Origin: CBDCYS01 sp965226245
GTDB taxonomy: Bacteria > Acidobacteriota > Terriglobia > Bryobacterales > UBA6623
Direction: 5' to 3'
Assembly (NCBI GenBank): GCA_965226245.1
Contig: CBDDCL010000015.1
Location: forward strand, 992,001-1,056,000
DNA: 64,000 nucleotides
The first letter of the stretch is position 1, and each line of letters opens with the position of its first letter. This document shows positions 25,461 through 33,492 of the stretch, in pieces. Under the pieces are notes generated by a model, which was not told where the DNA came from, did not search any database, and saw nothing but the letters and a program-made list of their open reading frames with translations. A program made the translations under genes and the position numbers.

Positions 25461-26487
25461 ATGGGGTATTTAGTTGACTCCAGTAGCCACAATATGTTGT
25501 GGTTGGGGGCATGAAGGAGGACTACCCCCGAAACCTCGTCGAGTTGGAAGCTCGATTCTCGACCGAGGAGGCGTGCCGGGAGTACCTGCTGAAGCTGCGC
25601 TGGCCGGAGGGGTTCGTGTGCCCGCGCTGTGGGATCCAGTCCTCATGGGCCAGCAAACGCAATCTGCTGCTCTGCGCCGACTGCGGTTACCAGGCCTCGG
25701 TGACGGCGGGCACGATTTTCCAGGACACCCGCAAGCCCTTGACGTTGTGGTTCCGGGCGGCTTGGTGGGTGACAACGCAAAAAGGCGGGGCCAGCGCGCT
25801 GGAGTTGCAGCGGGTCTTGGGTTTGGGTAGCTATGTAACCGCCTGGACCTGGCTGCACAAGTTCCGCCGCGCCATGGTGCGCCCCGGTCGCAATCGGCTG
25901 GTCGGCCGGGTGGAGGTGGACGAAACGTATGTGGGCGGAGTCGAAGAGGGCGTCCGAGGTCGCGAAATGGTTGGCAAAGCGTTAGTTGCGGTTGCTGCCG
26001 AGGAGGATGGGCGCGGTATGGGTCGCATCCGGCTCCGTCGGATCGCGGATGCCTCAGCGGCGAGCTTGGAAGCCTTTGTCGAAGAAGCTATCCAACCTGG
26101 CAGCCTCGTGCACACCGACGGCTGGGAAGGCTATGCGGGATTGGAGAACAAAGGATACCGCCATGAAGTCACCGTGCTGCGCGGGAAGCGGCAATCGGCG
26201 AGTAAGCTGCTGCCGAGAGTCCATCGTGTCGCCTCTCTGCTAAAGCGCTGGCTGTTGGGGACCCACCAGGGGGCTGTCAGTCACGAGTATTTGGACTACT
26301 ACCTGGACGAGTTCACGTTCCGCTTCAACCGGCGGACCTCACGGTCGCGCGGCAAACTTTTCTATCGCCTCCTCCAGCAGGCGGTCGCCGCCGACCCTGC
26401 TCCCTATAAGACAATGGTCGAGGCCACCAGGGCCGGCACCCCCACCCCCAAGATGTAGTGGCTACTGGAGTCAACTAAATACCCCAT
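25461..26487 (+). mobile_element. IS1595-like insertion sequence, copy 2
   Basis: The 1027-bp element is the same as copies 1 and 3 in length, 30-bp ends and coding content. It is flanked by an exact 8-bp duplication ACGACCGA (25453-25460 and 26488-26495). It lies inside the DUF4258 toxin gene, in the same orientation. Confidence 0.96.
25511..26458 (+). CDS. IS1595-family transposase, copy 2
   Basis: The 315-residue product is identical to those of copies 1 and 3: a zinc-ribbon N-terminus (CPRCG, CADCG) and an ISXO2-like catalytic core (VEVDETYVGG, HTDGWEGY). Its transcription could run out of the element toward the antitoxin gene 199 nt downstream, which has its own ribosome site. That could keep the antitoxin expressed, but this is inference. 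Confidence 0.93.
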   Translation: MKEDYPRNLVELEARFSTEEACREYLLKLRWPEGFVCPRCGIQSSWASKRNLLLCADCGYQASVTAGTIFQDTRKPLTLWFRAAWWVTTQKGGASALELQRVLGLGSYVTAWTWLHKFRRAMVRPGRNRLVGRVEVDETYVGGVEEGVRGREMVGKALVAVAAEEDGRGMGRIRLRRIADASAASLEAFVEEAIQPGSLVHTDGWEGYAGLENKGYRHEVTVLRGKRQSASKLLPRVHRVASLLKRWLLGTHQGAVSHEYLDYYLDEFTFRFNRRTSRSRGKLFYRLLQQAVAADPAPYKTMVEATRAGTPTPKM

Positions 26488-26656
26488 ACGACCGAATGCA
26501 CAGCACGTGGCGGTACGAGATGAGCTGGAAGAGCGGACAGCACTTCTTGCATTTGGTTATAGGACTCTCGTGCAACGATAACTATCGCGACTCACCTTGC
26601 ATCACGTTCGTAACTGGATATTACGGTAGCAAGAGAAAGCCAAAGAGGAGGAAAAA

Positions 26657-27250
26657 GTGACCACCGTCGCCGCTACAATAACTTCGATGAGATGTTCTGA
26701 ATGCGGAGCCACGATGGTTTCTGAGGAGGGAAACTATCACTACAAAGAATGCGGACTGCCAAGAGTGTTCCTGGAGGGCATCACTGTTCATCGGTGCAAG
26801 TGTGGATCAGTTGTCCCGGAAATCCCAGCCATCTCGGCCCTTCATCGGTATATTGGCCTAGAACTGATCCAGAAGAAAACTCTACTGTCCGGCGAGGAAA
26901 TCAGATACCTGCGAAAGCTGTCTGGGCTGGATCAAGCGCATCTAGCTCGCGTGATGAATGTCGCGCAGGAGACCATTTCCAGATGGGAGAGGGGTAAAAA
27001 GCGAATAGGAGCTAAAAGTGACAGGCAGATCCGGTTGATATTCTTCGGGGGGCTCGTTCAGCACGTGTTCAACCATAAGACCGGGCGGATTGTTGAGGGG
27101 ATGGCAAAGCTCGCAAAGACCGTTGCCTCGTTAGATATACACAAGTTTCTTGAAACGATCCAAGCGCGAGTGGAGGAAGCAAAGAAGATTCGTGTACACC
27201 CGGAGATATACTCTGGTCAAGGACAGGGGCCGGGAGCATCTGTTCAGTGA
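26657..27250 (+). CDS. MqsA/YgiT-type antitoxin with zinc finger and HTH
   Basis: The 197-residue protein has an N-terminal zinc-binding domain (CSECGATM and HRCKCGSVVPEIP, about residues 13-53). This leads through an LSGEEIRYLRKLSGL segment to an HTH of the Xre type (QAHLARVMNVAQETISRWERG). This is the MqsA plan: the zinc domain binds the toxin and the HTH binds the operon operator. A C-terminal extension of about 70 residues is longer than in MqsA. The GTG start has a strong GAGGAGG site at 26646-26652 and overlaps the toxin stop by four bases. The toxin is broken by IS copy 2, so this gene is now an antitoxin without its partner. Confidence 0.88.
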   Translation: MTTVAATITSMRCSECGATMVSEEGNYHYKECGLPRVFLEGITVHRCKCGSVVPEIPAISALHRYIGLELIQKKTLLSGEEIRYLRKLSGLDQAHLARVMNVAQETISRWERGKKRIGAKSDRQIRLIFFGGLVQHVFNHKTGRIVEGMAKLAKTVASLDIHKFLETIQARVEEAKKIRVHPEIYSGQGQGPGASVQ

Positions 27251-27255
27251 ATAAC

Positions 27256-27302
27256 TAGCCCGCTTTGCTCACCGCGTGGCGAGGCGAAGTGCGTGAGAGG
27301 CC
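27256..27302. repeat. Inverted copy of the MITE-like right end
   Basis: The first 45 bases (27256-27300) match the reverse complement of 25086-25130 with a single mismatch. It starts 5 nt after the antitoxin stop, so the two copies bracket the toxin-antitoxin genes in opposite orientation. Confidence 0.8.
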
Positions 27303-27330
27303 AGTGTGTTGGCGGTGTCGCGGCCGGTTC

Positions 27331-28356
27331 TCAAAACGTGAAGCCAAAGGCGCTGACGAGGCCGTAGTCGTTGCGCTGAACAGGCAGGGGCGGGTCGCTG
27401 TCGAAGCGGTCAAACAGGCTGAGACTCCAGGCAAGCCGGCTCCGCAGAGGAACCCGCATTGTGCTGTCGTACTCGATTCGGTACCGTCCTGACTGCGTCA
27501 GGCTGGGGTAGAATCTTGCGTCGGTGCTCAGCTCCACCCGTCCGAGCAGCAAACTTTTCCACTCAATCTGGCCCAGGGCTTCGCCGGACGACAACTCGAC
27601 CCCGTCCTGGAATCGCTCATTGGTGAAGGTAACCCCTCCCCTGATCGACAGTTGCGTGTTCTCGTTCTTGACCAAGCGCCAGCCGAGCCCGCCGCCCGTG
27701 ATGGTCCGCAGATTGAGTAGCTGACGGTCATTCCGCTCCAGGCCTGCGAGGAAAAAGGCCAGCGCTCGCGGGCCGAGGAAGCGGTCGAAGCGGCCGTTGA
27801 GCGCATGACGGCTTGTTGATGGGGCGTCGTCTTGGCGGCTAAAGATGGAACTAGCGGTTACTTGGGCTTTATACTTTTCCCGGACGTACTCGCCGTGGAT
27901 GCCCAGCGACGACTGAGTCAGATCGGCGTTGCCGCGCGTGAAGCTGTATCCCGCATCGATCGCTCCATCGAGCCGCCGCCAGAAGCTCCCCCCGTCGCCG
28001 AGCGGTACGAGCCCCGTCACGTCAGCGGGCGGGATGCTTTCTCTCCCGGCATCCGTGACAACTTCCACCGTGTCCCGTGATCGCCGAAGCGTTCCCGTGT
28101 ACCGTGTGCCCGACTTGGTCAGAATCGCGAACTGCTGATCCGTGTCCAACTCCCGAACCATGGCCCAGTCGATCTGAACCGTTTCGGCGTAGTCTGTTTT
28201 CAGAGCGAGTTTTCCCTCATCAAGGCTCGAGATTTCTCCTGTCAAGCGGTCTCCATTGGAAAGCACGACGGTGGCAGCATGGAGCTGGTTTGCGGCGCCG
28301 ATCGCGATTGTAACGACAAGGGAGAGCCTAAGAGCGAAGGTGCTGCCGAAATACAT
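27331..28356 (-). CDS. DUF481 outer-membrane-type protein
   Basis: The 341-residue protein has a signal peptide (LRLSLVVTIAIGAANQLHAA). A small N-terminal SH3-like region (VVLSNGDRLTGEISSLDEGKL and GTRYTGTLRRS) is followed by a DUF481 beta-barrel of about 220 residues ending in the aromatic residue pattern AFGFTF typical of outer-membrane proteins. Relatives such as YdiY are uncharacterised and sometimes salt- or acid-inducible. It is transcribed toward the antitoxin gene from the other strand, and only about 80 nt separate the two ends. The composition is close to that of core genes, so it may predate the mobile pieces around it. Confidence 0.88.
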   Translation of the reverse strand: MYFGSTFALRLSLVVTIAIGAANQLHAATVVLSNGDRLTGEISSLDEGKLALKTDYAETVQIDWAMVRELDTDQQFAILTKSGTRYTGTLRRSRDTVEVVTDAGRESIPPADVTGLVPLGDGGSFWRRLDGAIDAGYSFTRGNADLTQSSLGIHGEYVREKYKAQVTASSIFSRQDDAPSTSRHALNGRFDRFLGPRALAFFLAGLERNDRQLLNLRTITGGGLGWRLVKNENTQLSIRGGVTFTNERFQDGVELSSGEALGQIEWKSLLLGRVELSTDARFYPSLTQSGRYRIEYDSTMRVPLRSRLAWSLSLFDRFDSDPPLPVQRNDYGLVSAFGFTF

Positions 28357-29069
28357 CTAATACATCCTCCAGATTCGAAACCGGCACGCGGAACGCTTTG
28401 CAAGCCGCGGGTTGGGCTGACTTACAAGTCTGCCATAGCAATTGGCGGTGCGTGGTGAGATGGGGCCCACGGCTCACTCACACGAGTGCGGGCAGGGCAA
28501 TCAGTTTCGTTGGCCGCTCAGTGCGTGGTGTGGAAAAATCGAGGTTAGCCTGGAGTTCCCAGTGCGCCTTTTCGGCGCGGACACCCTGTGGCAGGAAGGA
28601 GCCCACCCATGTAGTTGCCGCTAAGCGTGGAAGCTGACGAGCGGCGCGGTCCGGTAACTGGCCGGGCGGAAGCCTCGTGACAAAGCCCAGGGGAAAATGG
28701 GCGAGCAAGCTGGCAGGCCGTAACGCGCAGTAAGCCTGAGCAAGCCTCGCCGAGCCACCTCGAACAGATGGGGCCTCTGGTAGTGGATGTCGCCGCCCTG
28801 GCTGAGCCGTGAGTCGTGTTGTTGGATGCCATCGCCGTTGACGGGGTCGGTTAGGAAGAAGGTGAACTTCGACTAGAGGTCGAACAGGGACCGTTCGATT
28901 GCCCTCTCTGATGCCGTCACTCAAATGGCCTGTTGTTTTTGGGCCGCACGGGTGCTACATTACAGGCGCAACAGCACTGAAATTCGGAATCCTCTCCGTA
29001 ATACCTACTGCGTGCCGAGTTATGCGCTCGTCGCGGGGCAAAGGCTAGGGATCGACCAAGGGGGAAGTC
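28357..29069. other. Gene-free stretch of 0.7 kb, possibly a structured-RNA or intron remnant
   Basis: No convincing protein is present. From about 28447 the plus strand begins GTGCGTGGTGAG. Between 28640 and 28860 it has short pairable blocks (GGAAGCCTCGTGACAAAGCC, AGCCTGAGCAAGCC, CGCCGTTGACGGGGTCGG). This style resembles the domain I region of bacterial group II introns. No reverse transcriptase or catalytic domain V was found, so this is only a suggestion. The next gene starts at 29070 after a GGGGGAAG site. Confidence 0.25.
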
Positions 29070-29818
29070 ATGGCTAACGGGAGCAACCGCAGCGGACCCG
29101 AGGAGTGGACCACGGAAGCGTTCCTGGATCACTTTTTGCGGGTACACCGTCAAATGCTGGAACGGCGATTTGTATTCGCATTGGGTGCTGGCGCGTCCGT
29201 AACCTCTGGCATCCCGGCAGGCGGCCAGTTAGTCGACCGTTGGCTAGCCGAGCTAAAGCTGCGGGATTCGAACAGCAAGGATCAGTCCGACGAGCACTGG
29301 GCGAACAACGGGCTCGGTATCGACGACTTTGAATTCAAGCGGCGTGCGGAGTTCTATCCGCAGATCTACGAGCGCAGGTTCGGAGACGACTTAGAGGAAG
29401 GATACGCCTACCTCGAAGAAGTGATGAAAGGCGCGCAACCCGGGCTAGGCTACTCGATGCTGGCTCAGATCCTGGCCGGTACTCGGCATCAAGTGGTCAT
29501 CACGACCAATTTCGACAACTTGGTCGCAGACTCAGTGCTTTTATTCACAGATACTTTTGCCCAGAGCGTCGGGCACGAATCTCTCACGGGATTCATCCGT
29601 GTCGAGACAGGGAGACCGCTGGTAGCGAAGATTCATCGTGACCTGCTACTCGGTCCTCAGAGCGACCCGGATCAAACGACGCTGTTGCACGAGGACTGGG
29701 CCCGTGCGCTTAGAAAGCTGTTCACGCGGTACACACCACTTTTCGTCGGATACGGCGGCAATGATGGCAGCTTGATGAACTTCCTATATCGATTGAGGCC
29801 GGGGGAGATTCCCGGTGG

Positions 29819-30845
29819 ATGGGGTATTTAGTTGACTCCAGTAGCCACAATATGTTGTGGTTGGGGGCATGAAGGAGGACTACCCCCGAAACCTCGTCGA
29901 GTTGGAAGCTCGATTCTCGACCGAGGAGGCGTGCCGGGAGTACCTGCTGAAGCTGCGCTGGCCGGAGGGGTTCGTGTGCCCGCGCTGTGGGATCCAGTCC
30001 TCATGGGCCAGCAAACGCAATCTGCTGCTCTGCGCCGACTGCGGTTACCAGGCCTCGGTGACGGCGGGCACGATTTTCCAGGACACCCGCAAGCCCTTGA
30101 CGTTGTGGTTCCGGGCGGCTTGGTGGGTGACAACGCAAAAAGGCGGGGCCAGCGCGCTGGAGTTGCAGCGGGTCTTGGGTTTGGGTAGCTATGTAACCGC
30201 CTGGACCTGGCTGCACAAGTTCCGCCGCGCCATGGTGCGCCCCGGTCGCAATCGGCTGGTCGGCCGGGTGGAGGTGGACGAAACGTATGTGGGCGGAGTC
30301 GAAGAGGGCGTCCGAGGTCGCGAAATGGTTGGCAAAGCGTTAGTTGCGGTTGCTGCCGAGGAGGATGGGCGCGGTATGGGTCGCATCCGGCTCCGTCGGA
30401 TCGCGGATGCCTCAGCGGCGAGCTTGGAAGCCTTTGTCGAAGAAGCTATCCAACCTGGCAGCCTCGTGCACACCGACGGCTGGGAAGGCTATGCGGGATT
30501 GGAGAACAAAGGATACCGCCATGAAGTCACCGTGCTGCGCGGGAAGCGGCAATCGGCGAGTAAGCTGCTGCCGAGAGTCCATCGTGTCGCCTCTCTGCTA
30601 AAGCGCTGGCTGTTGGGGACCCACCAGGGGGCTGTCAGTCACGAGTATTTGGACTACTACCTGGACGAGTTCACGTTCCGCTTCAACCGGCGGACCTCAC
30701 GGTCGCGCGGCAAACTTTTCTATCGCCTCCTCCAGCAGGCGGTCGCCGCCGACCCTGCTCCCTATAAGACAATGGTCGAGGCCACCAGGGCCGGCACCCC
30801 CACCCCCAAGATGTAGTGGCTACTGGAGTCAACTAAATACCCCAT
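29819..30845 (+). mobile_element. IS1595-like insertion sequence, copy 3
   Basis: The element is 1027 bp with perfect 30-bp ends and an exact 8-bp duplication CCCGGTGG (29811-29818 and 30846-30853). It interrupts the SIR2-TPR gene in the sense orientation. Confidence 0.96.
29869..30816 (+). CDS. IS1595-family transposase, copy 3
   Basis: The 315-residue protein is identical to the products of the copies at 1760 and 25511 and has the same zinc-ribbon and ISXO2-like domains. It is intact, so any of the three copies could supply transposase for all of them. Confidence 0.93.
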   Translation: MKEDYPRNLVELEARFSTEEACREYLLKLRWPEGFVCPRCGIQSSWASKRNLLLCADCGYQASVTAGTIFQDTRKPLTLWFRAAWWVTTQKGGASALELQRVLGLGSYVTAWTWLHKFRRAMVRPGRNRLVGRVEVDETYVGGVEEGVRGREMVGKALVAVAAEEDGRGMGRIRLRRIADASAASLEAFVEEAIQPGSLVHTDGWEGYAGLENKGYRHEVTVLRGKRQSASKLLPRVHRVASLLKRWLLGTHQGAVSHEYLDYYLDEFTFRFNRRTSRSRGKLFYRLLQQAVAADPAPYKTMVEATRAGTPTPKM

Positions 30846-31292
30846 CCCGGTGGAATCTTTTGGTGCCACCGGGAACGCGACGAGAAGCCCAGCAAGCGGA
30901 TCCTGAAGCTCGTCGCCCGTCATAAGGGTAAGCTGGTGTCGATTACCGACTTTGACGTCTTCATGACCCAACTGGCGGAACCGCTCGGCTACGGCTTGAT
31001 TGACACCAAATTCGAGGAAAAGGCTGCGGAGCGGGCTAAGCAGCTTCGTAAGGCGTGGGACAAAGTGAAGCAGCGGGTAGGCGATAAAGCCAGCCTTCAA
31101 GAAAAGGCCGTCTTCGAGAAAGTCGAAAAAAAGCGTCGCGCAATTGAAAAGAAGGACTGGTGGGCTTGGGACCTCGATGCAGAGGCAGAGCAGGACCCAC
31201 AGAAGCGCGAAGCTATCTATCGCGAAGGGTTGAAACAGTTTCCAGACAGTGCGGAACTCAATGGGAATTTTGCGCTCTTCCTGGACGAGACG

Positions 31293-31712
31293 CGCAAGGA
31301 TCATGTCGAGGCGGAGAAGCTTTATCGCAAGGCTCTGGAGCTTGATCCCAACCTTGCTAACACGACCGGGAACTTTGCGGCCTTCCTGCACACGGTCCGC
31401 AAGGATTATGACCAGGCGGAGGGGGTTTATCGCAAGGCTCTGGAGCTCGATCAAAATCATGCTGGCAACACCGGGAACTTTGCGCTCTTCCTGCATAACG
31501 TCCGCAAGGATTATGACGAGGCGGAGCGGCTTTATCGCAAGGCTCTGAATCTCGATCCCAGCCGAGCTATCAACACCATGAACGTTGCTATCTTCATGTA
31601 CGAAATCCGCAAGAATTATGATGAGGCGCAACGGCTTTTTCGCAAGGCTCTCGATCTGGATCCAGATAACCTCACTGTCAGATCGAACTATCTGGCGTTT
31701 CTGATCGTGGCC
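31293..31712 (+). repeat. Four 105-bp tandem units encoding TPR-like repeats
   Basis: Units start at 31293, 31398, 31503 and 31608 and encode 35 residues each, of the form RKDYDEAERLYRKAL-LDP. The first three are very alike at the DNA level, for example in the shared blocks TTTATCGCAAGGCTCTG and GGGAACTTTGCG. This points to recent duplication or gene conversion and to possible changes in repeat number. Confidence 0.85.
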
Positions 31713-32150
31713 GGACGATTTGGAGAAGCAAAAGAGCTGTCTGACGGGTTGTGGGGAGAGACAAGTGCTGAGGTTTCCGGCTTCACACCTATAGTCGCCT
31801 TACGTCGCGGGCTTCTGCTCCTGTTCGACGGCAAAGACGACGTGGAGGCACTCTCTCGTCTAAAGACCTCATTCCAAGAGGGCTTGCACGACGAGACGTG
31901 GAGTTCTGAGGCAGTGGTGTCGGCGGCGGAATCGAGACTAGACGCTGATAACAAGAAGCTCTATTCCGCAATTGCAGAGGCAATCCGTGATCCCAACAAA
32001 GTTGCGGCTCTCGATGAATTCCCGCGCTGGAAGGCAGCAACGCCGATTCCTTTGGACGAGCCCTGGCCGCCACTCATTGAGTAGGAGATCCAAACAGGGC
32101 ATGGGCAGTTTGCCGTTACAGCCAGGCGGAGACTTGGGCATTTCCAATGA

Positions 32151-32181
32151 TATAATCTAGTCATATAGTTAGTCATGTAGT
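32151..32181 (+). promoter_or_regulatory. -10 box and 12-bp direct repeats before the Phd-like antitoxin
   Basis: TATAAT (32151-32156) is followed by TAGTCATATAGT (32158-32169) and TAGTCATGTAGT (32170-32181). The direct repeats lie where a Phd-type repressor would bind its own promoter. No good -35 box was found. Confidence 0.5.
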
Positions 32182-32204
32182 TAGTTTACTTCCAGGTCGG
32201 CATC

Positions 32205-32453
32205 ATGATCCGCGTGAACATTCACGAAGCGAAAACCCATCTCTCGCGCTACCTGCAACGCGTGGCCGAGGGCGAGTCGGTCATCATCTGCAAGCGAAAC
32301 AATCCGGTGGCGGAGCTGCGCCCTATTCGCCAGCCCGCGAAGGAATTGCGGCCGGTAGGACTGGCCAAGGGCCAGTTCGAGGTAGGGCCTGAGTTCTTCC
32401 TGCCGCTGCCCGATGACATCCTGAAGGGTTTCCATGGCGACGTGGTTGCTTAG
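32205..32453 (+). CDS. Phd/YefM-family antitoxin, no partner toxin seen
   Basis: The 82-residue protein opens with IRVNIHEAKTHLSRYLQRV, the classical N-terminal DNA-binding and dimer region of Phd/YefM antitoxins, followed by GESVIICKRNNPVAELRPI. The C-terminal half (FFLPLPDDILKGFHG) is the usual toxin-neutralising segment in pairs with VapC-like PIN toxins. Such toxins are normally encoded immediately downstream. Here the next gene is a uracil-DNA glycosylase on the opposite strand and only 21 nt separate the two, so the toxin is missing. It may be an orphan that represses its own promoter or counteracts a distant toxin. Confidence 0.85.
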   Translation: MIRVNIHEAKTHLSRYLQRVAEGESVIICKRNNPVAELRPIRQPAKELRPVGLAKGQFEVGPEFFLPLPDDILKGFHGDVVA

Positions 32454-32474
32454 ACCGGTCACTTCTCACCGTGC

Positions 32475-33167
32475 TCAAGACAAAAGGCTTCTGGCGGCAC
32501 GAAACACCTCGAGCATCATGGTCTTGGTGAGGCGTCCGGTTTGGGTGTTCTGGCGGCTGGGATGGTAGGAGCACAACAAGGCCGGCAGACCAGCGGGCGG
32601 CCTGTGGCAGGCGGCGTGCGCAAACGGGTAATCGGCTCTCCGCCGGATCAGACCTGCTTCCAGCAAGACATTCAGATACGAATCGAGGGCAAGCCGGCCC
32701 AGCGCGACGACAACCTTCGCGTCGCTGAATAGCTTTATTTCTCTTTCGAGATAGGGCCGACAGGCGGCGAATTCCGCGCGAGCGGGCTTGTTGGCCGGTG
32801 GCGCGCAACGGACCGGCGCGGTGATGTAGCAGTCGATCAATTGCAGACCATCGCCGCGGTGGGTGGCCCCGGGTTGGGAGGCGAAACCCGTCTCGTAAAG
32901 CGCCCGGTAGAGGAAATCGCCCGAGCCGTCGCCGGTGAACATCCGTCCCGTGCGGTTCGCTCCGTGGGCGCCCGGAGCCAGGCCGACGATGAATAACCGC
33001 GCCTTGGGGTCCCCGAACGAGGGAACTGGTCGGCCCCAGTAGTCCCACTCTCGATAGGCCCGGCGCTTCTCGCTGGCGACCTGGCGGCAATGGGCAATCA
33101 AGCGCGGACACCGCTCGCAGGCAACGACCTCCCGCTGGATCTGGGCAAGGGCAAGTTTGCGATTCAT
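32475..33167 (-). CDS. Uracil-DNA glycosylase, family 5 type
   Basis: The 230-residue enzyme removes uracil and related damaged bases from DNA. The [4Fe-4S] cysteines appear in ACERCPRL and around CYIT-APVRCAPP. The catalytic motif GLAPGAHGANRTGRMFTGDG, which lacks the acidic residue of family 4, and the second motif CSYHPSRQNTQTG mark UdgB-like family 5 enzymes. The ATG at 33167 begins MNRKLALAQI. The frame stays open to 33350, but that part shows no similarity to the family. It closes the accessory region on its right side. No partner gene is on the same strand nearby. Confidence 0.88.
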   Translation of the reverse strand: MNRKLALAQIQREVVACERCPRLIAHCRQVASEKRRAYREWDYWGRPVPSFGDPKARLFIVGLAPGAHGANRTGRMFTGDGSGDFLYRALYETGFASQPGATHRGDGLQLIDCYITAPVRCAPPANKPARAEFAACRPYLEREIKLFSDAKVVVALGRLALDSYLNVLLEAGLIRRRADYPFAHAACHRPPAGLPALLCSYHPSRQNTQTGRLTKTMMLEVFRAARSLLS

Positions 33168-33492
33168 GTTCTGGCAAGACTCCGCGGCTGACAAAGCTCT
33201 TAGGATAACCCGCGGATACCGAGGCGGGCGTAGTGTCTTGGTGGCGGCGAGCCCGTCCTGGACCAGCTTGGCGGCCCGGTGATTGAGAACTCGCGCGCTA
33301 TAGAGGCGTGGCAGCCAACGCGTACCTTGTGAGATGAGCTTGGCCGTCACCTCACGCAGGCTCAGCCTCGTCCTTAGTAATGAGCGTTACAGATAGTGGT
33401 CTACTGACGGACTTTCTTGCAACCGTCAGGCCTGCTGGAGCATCCAAAGACCAGAATCTAAGTGTGTAAGGCTCATATTTATTGATTCATAC

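Larger units (their letters stand above)
25239..26660 (+). pseudogene. DUF4258 toxin gene of a toxin-antitoxin pair, interrupted by IS copy 2
   Basis: The two halves, 25239-25460 and 26488-26660, join into one 128-residue frame once the IS and one copy of its 8-bp duplication are removed. The first half holds the DUF4258 motif SHFSKRCAERGF and VVRQGTIIGQPKYDR. The second continues MHSTWRYEMSWKSGQHFLHL and ends in a basic KPKRRKK tail. DUF4258 proteins are commonly encoded just before MqsA/YgiT-type antitoxins and are thought to be RNase-like toxins related to MqsR. The start is a GTG after AGAGG. The stop overlaps the antitoxin GTG by four bases (GTGA). As it stands the protein would be cut after 73 native residues. 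Confidence 0.82.
29070..32084 (+). pseudogene. SIR2-like domain plus TPR protein, candidate anti-phage effector, split by IS copy 3
   Basis: Removing the IS and one copy of its duplication restores one frame of 659 residues. Residues 30-250 are a SIR2-like (SIR2_2) NAD-binding fold with FALGAGASVTSGIP, ITTNFDNLVADS, the histidine motif AKIHRDLL and FVGYGGND. A helical, lysine-rich linker follows, and from about residue 375 there are TPR-like repeats of 35 residues (YRKALELDP motifs). SIR2-like domains on sensor scaffolds are known NAD-depleting defence effectors, so that role is inferred. The IS lies right after IPGG near the end of the SIR2 domain. The two halves are now a 253-residue SIR2 piece and a TPR piece that could restart at GTG 30936. 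Confidence 0.85.

Noticed and set aside
28398..28924. Short frames of 60-148 codons in the gap before the SIR2 gene
   Set aside because: None has a signal peptide, domain or ribosome site, and their translations are Arg/Pro-rich as expected by chance.
30762..31631. 289-codon minus-strand frame across the TPR region
   Set aside because: It is antisense to the SIR2-TPR gene. The repetitive, hydrophobic-looking translation comes from reading the tandem repeats backwards, and no family is recognisable.
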